Origin: Bradyrhizobium sp. CCBAU 51627
GTDB taxonomy: Bacteria > Pseudomonadota > Alphaproteobacteria > Rhizobiales > Xanthobacteraceae
Direction: 5' to 3'
DNA: 64,000 nucleotides
Assembly: GCF_028128765.1 (NCBI RefSeq)
Contig: NZ_LBJG01000079.1
Coordinates: 1-64,000 of the forward strand
Under the pieces are notes generated by a model. That model was given only the letters and a program-made list of their open reading frames with translations. It did not search any database and was not told the DNA's origin. The translations under genes were made by a program, and so were the position numbers. How positions within the stretch are numbered: position 1 is the stretch's first letter; each line of letters opens with the position of its first letter. Of this stretch, positions 62,078 to 64,000 are shown one piece after another.

Positions 62078-63406
62078 ATGTCGAGCGCCTCGCCCGCCGT
62101 CTCGATCGGCATCGATTTTGGGACCAGCAACACCGTCGTCGCACTCGCGGCCGACGATCGCCGGGTCGAGGCCATTCGCTTCGACCATGGCGGCCAGCGC
62201 CACAGCGTCTATGTGTCGGCGCTTTGCTTCTGGGAGGACCGGCCGGGCGCCGGGGCCCAGGCCGAAGGCGGCCCGTGGGCGATCGAGCAGTTCCTCGAGG
62301 GCCGCCACATCTATCGCTTTCTGCAGTCGTTCAAGACCTTTGCGGCCAGCTCCAGCTTCAACACCACGCAAGTCTTCCGGCAGCGCTTCAAGTTCGAGGA
62401 TATCCTGGCCGCGTTCCTGCGCACGCTGGCGCGCCATGGTAGCGACAGGTTCGGCTTCGAGGCGGCCAACATCACCGTCGGCCGTCCCGTGCGCTTTGCC
62501 GGCGGCAACCCCGACGATGACCTCGCCATGCAGCGCTACCGCGCCGCGTTCGAGCGCTTGGGGGCCGGCCACGCCCGCTATGTCTATGAGCCCGTGGGCG
62601 CGGCGTTCTCCTTTGCCCGGCGCCTCGAGCGCGATGCCACCGTGCTGGTTGCGGATTTCGGTGGCGGTACCAGCGACTTCTCGGTGATGCGTTTTTCGCG
62701 CGCCGGTGGCGTCCTGCGCGCCGAGCCGCTGGGACATGCGGGCATCGGGATCGCGGGCGACACGTTCGACTATCGCATCGTCGACCACGTCGTCTCGCCG
62801 CGACTCGGCAAAGGCTCGAGCTTTCGCTCGTTCGACAAGGTGCTGCCGATTCCGAACAGCCACTATACCAACCTTGCGCGCTGGCATCAGCTCGCGCTGA
62901 TGAAGAGCAATGGCGATCTGCGCGAACTTCGCGAGCTCGCGCGCACCGCGCTGAAGCCTGATCTGCTCGAGGATTTCATCACCATCGTCGACCTGGATCT
63001 CGGGTTTTCGCTGTACCGCGCGGTGTCCAACGCCAAGGTCGCGCTATCGGCGAAGGACGAGGTCGACTTCCGTTTCAAGGGCGGCGGCGTCGATATCGGC
63101 GCGACCATCACGCGGAAGAATTTCAACGCCTGGATCGCCGACGACATCGCCCGCCTCGGCGCCACCGTCGACAAGGTGTTGAATGAGGCGGGCACCACCG
63201 CGCGCGAGATCGAGAAGGTGTTCCTGACCGGCGGCACCTCGTTCGTGCCGGCGGTGCGAAAACTGTTCGCCGACCGGTTCGGCAACGAGCGGCTGATGTC
63301 AGGCGATCAGTTCGAGTCGATTGCCTACGGCCTCGCGCTGATCGGACATAGTGCCGAGCCGGACCGCTGGACTGCGGACGGCGGGCTGAAGAAGGCGGGG
63401 GCTTAA
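62078..63406 (+). CDS. YegD-like Hsp70-family protein
   Basis: A 442-residue actin-fold ATPase of the Hsp70 family. Phosphate-1 motif IGIDFGTSNTVVAL, phosphate-2 VLVADFGGGTSDFSVM and the adenosine motif FLTGGTSFVPAVRKLF are intact. The protein ends after the nucleotide-binding domain; the DnaK substrate-binding domain and lid are absent, as in E. coli YegD. It carries an inserted helical segment after residue 240. It is a chaperone-like protein of unknown client, and no J-protein or GrpE gene lies near. Confidence 0.85.
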   Translation: MSSASPAVSIGIDFGTSNTVVALAADDRRVEAIRFDHGGQRHSVYVSALCFWEDRPGAGAQAEGGPWAIEQFLEGRHIYRFLQSFKTFAASSSFNTTQVFRQRFKFEDILAAFLRTLARHGSDRFGFEAANITVGRPVRFAGGNPDDDLAMQRYRAAFERLGAGHARYVYEPVGAAFSFARRLERDATVLVADFGGGTSDFSVMRFSRAGGVLRAEPLGHAGIGIAGDTFDYRIVDHVVSPRLGKGSSFRSFDKVLPIPNSHYTNLARWHQLALMKSNGDLRELRELARTALKPDLLEDFITIVDLDLGFSLYRAVSNAKVALSAKDEVDFRFKGGGVDIGATITRKNFNAWIADDIARLGATVDKVLNEAGTTAREIEKVFLTGGTSFVPAVRKLFADRFGNERLMSGDQFESIAYGLALIGHSAEPDRWTADGGLKKAGA

Positions 63407-63484
63407 CGATCAGTAGCATCAGCCGGATGAATGCAGCGATCTACAGGCTTCACGGAAAATTCTCGCGGAGTGATCCTCATCCTC

Positions 63485-63572
63485 CGTCATTGCGAGCGCA
63501 GCGAAGCAATCCAGACTGCCTCCGCGGAGGGATACTGGATTGCTTCGTCGCAAGGGCTCCTCGCAATGACGA
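63485..63572. repeat. Palindromic intergenic repeat, family A, second copy
   Basis: Begins CGTCATTGCGAGCGCAGCG and ends CTCCTCGCAATGACG, with the same GAAGCAATCCAGA / CTGGATTGCTTCG inner arms and CTCCGCGGAGG centre as the copy at 53901-53976, so both derive from one element. Confidence 0.9.
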
Positions 63573-63605
63573 CGCGGGGAAATCTGTGCATGGTCGAGCA
63601 GCCGC

Positions 63606-63692
63606 AGGGTGGGCAAAGCGGAGCGTGCCCACGCGTCTGTCGTCGTAGCGGAAAGTTCGTGGGCACGGCGCAAGTGCGCTTTTGCCCACCCT
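63606..63692. repeat. Palindromic intergenic repeat, family C
   Basis: Outer arms AGGGTGGGCAAAGC and GCTTTTGCCCACCCT, with inner arms CGTGCCCACG and CGTGGGCACG, form a long imperfect hairpin of 87 bp directly after the family A element and before the AHSA1 gene. Confidence 0.85.
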
Positions 63693-63710
63693 ACGAGACT
63701 AATGTCGCCG

Positions 63711-64000
63711 CTACTGATTGATCTCCGGCTCCACGAGCTTCGCCAGATTGCGCAGCGATTCCTGCCAGCCGAGATAGCAGGCTTCTACGGGAATGACGTC
63801 GGGAAGGCCGGCCTGCGTGATGTCCACCTCGGTGCCGACGGAGACCTGCTTCAAGGTCACGGTCACCTCGATCAAGCCCGGCAGGTTAGGGTCGTCGAAC
63901 TTGTCCGTGTAGCGCAGGCGCTGGCCCGGAACGAGCTCGAGATATTCGCCGCCAAACGAATGGCCGTTGCCCGTCGTGAAATTCCGGAACGACATCTTGA
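63711..64000 (-). CDS. AHSA1/SRPBCC domain protein, 5' end outside the window
   Basis: The visible C-terminal 94 or more residues (SFRNFTTGNGHSFGGEYLELVPGQRLRYTDKFDDPN, then PVEACYLGWQESLRNLAKLVEPEI) match the second half of activator-of-Hsp90-ATPase-like START-fold proteins of about 140-160 residues. The frame stays open to the window edge. The Met at 63995 is internal in the family, so the true start is beyond 64000. Such proteins bind hydrophobic ligands. Confidence 0.8.
   Translation of the reverse strand, partial: KMSFRNFTTGNGHSFGGEYLELVPGQRLRYTDKFDDPNLPGLIEVTVTLKQVSVGTEVDITQAGLPDVIPVEACYLGWQESLRNLAKLVEPEINQ

Noticed and set aside
53901..63692. CRISPR-like array formed by the dispersed repeats
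   Set aside because: Copies are palindromic, 10 kb apart and have no regular spacers; no cas genes are present.

Overview
The window is high-GC DNA from an alphaproteobacterium. Gene content points to a Bradyrhizobium-type member of the Rhizobiales: an amino acid:[carrier protein] ligase of the class described from B. japonicum, a soluble fdsGBA formate dehydrogenase, OFA-family oxalate/formate antiporters, and palindromic intergenic repeats of a kind I associate with Bradyrhizobium genomes. The genus is an inference from gene content; no rRNA or tRNA gene was found.

Positions 1-6100 are a decayed accessory region. It starts with the 3' end of a group II intron inside an IS66 transposase gene, followed by a second broken IS66 copy. 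Then come remnants of an exopolysaccharide/secretion locus: a Wzz-type chain-length protein without its kinase domain, a frameshifted undecaprenyl sugar transferase, a broken thiamine-diphosphate enzyme, an apparently intact polysaccharide lyase whose start region is tandemly duplicated, and a shredded HlyD adaptor. A perfect 22-bp hairpin and two LuxR-type regulators (one with a degenerate receiver) follow.

Positions 9057-20354 hold the most unusual locus: two divergent operons that look like one biosynthetic system. Leftward are carrier protein, FATP-like acyl-CoA synthetase, second carrier protein, acyl/aryl-AMP ligase and SDR reductase. Rightward are acyl-CoA dehydrogenase, a seryl-tRNA-synthetase-like amino acid:[carrier protein] ligase, O-acetylhomoserine sulfhydrylase (MetY-like), homoserine O-acyltransferase (MetA-like), a GNAT-like protein and a class IV aminotransferase. 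The set could load an amino acid on a carrier protein, oxidise it there and join it to a fatty or sulfur-containing moiety. No such product is known to me.

Positions 20764-34290 are a complete Tad/Flp type IVb pilus locus in a non-canonical order: two flp pilins, cpaA, cpaB, cpaE, cpaF, tadB, tadC, an isoprenylcysteine-methyltransferase-like gene, tadG, tadE and tadF-like genes, a PAP2 phosphatase, then the secretin (cpaC), a small lipoprotein and tadD.

Positions 36139-64000 are ordinary core-like chromosome: a histidine kinase coupled to glnE, the formate dehydrogenase operon fdsGBA-fdhD-fdsD with a divergent LysR regulator, a PAS histidine kinase, a cation diffusion facilitator, several oxidoreductases, and an oxalate/formate transport group. 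In that group four transcription units (a CBS-domain protein, two OFA antiporters and a 45-residue protein) share a 24-nt upstream motif that looks like a common operator. Convergent hairpin terminators, three families of palindromic repeats, a YegD-like Hsp70 protein and a truncated AHSA1/SRPBCC gene complete the window.
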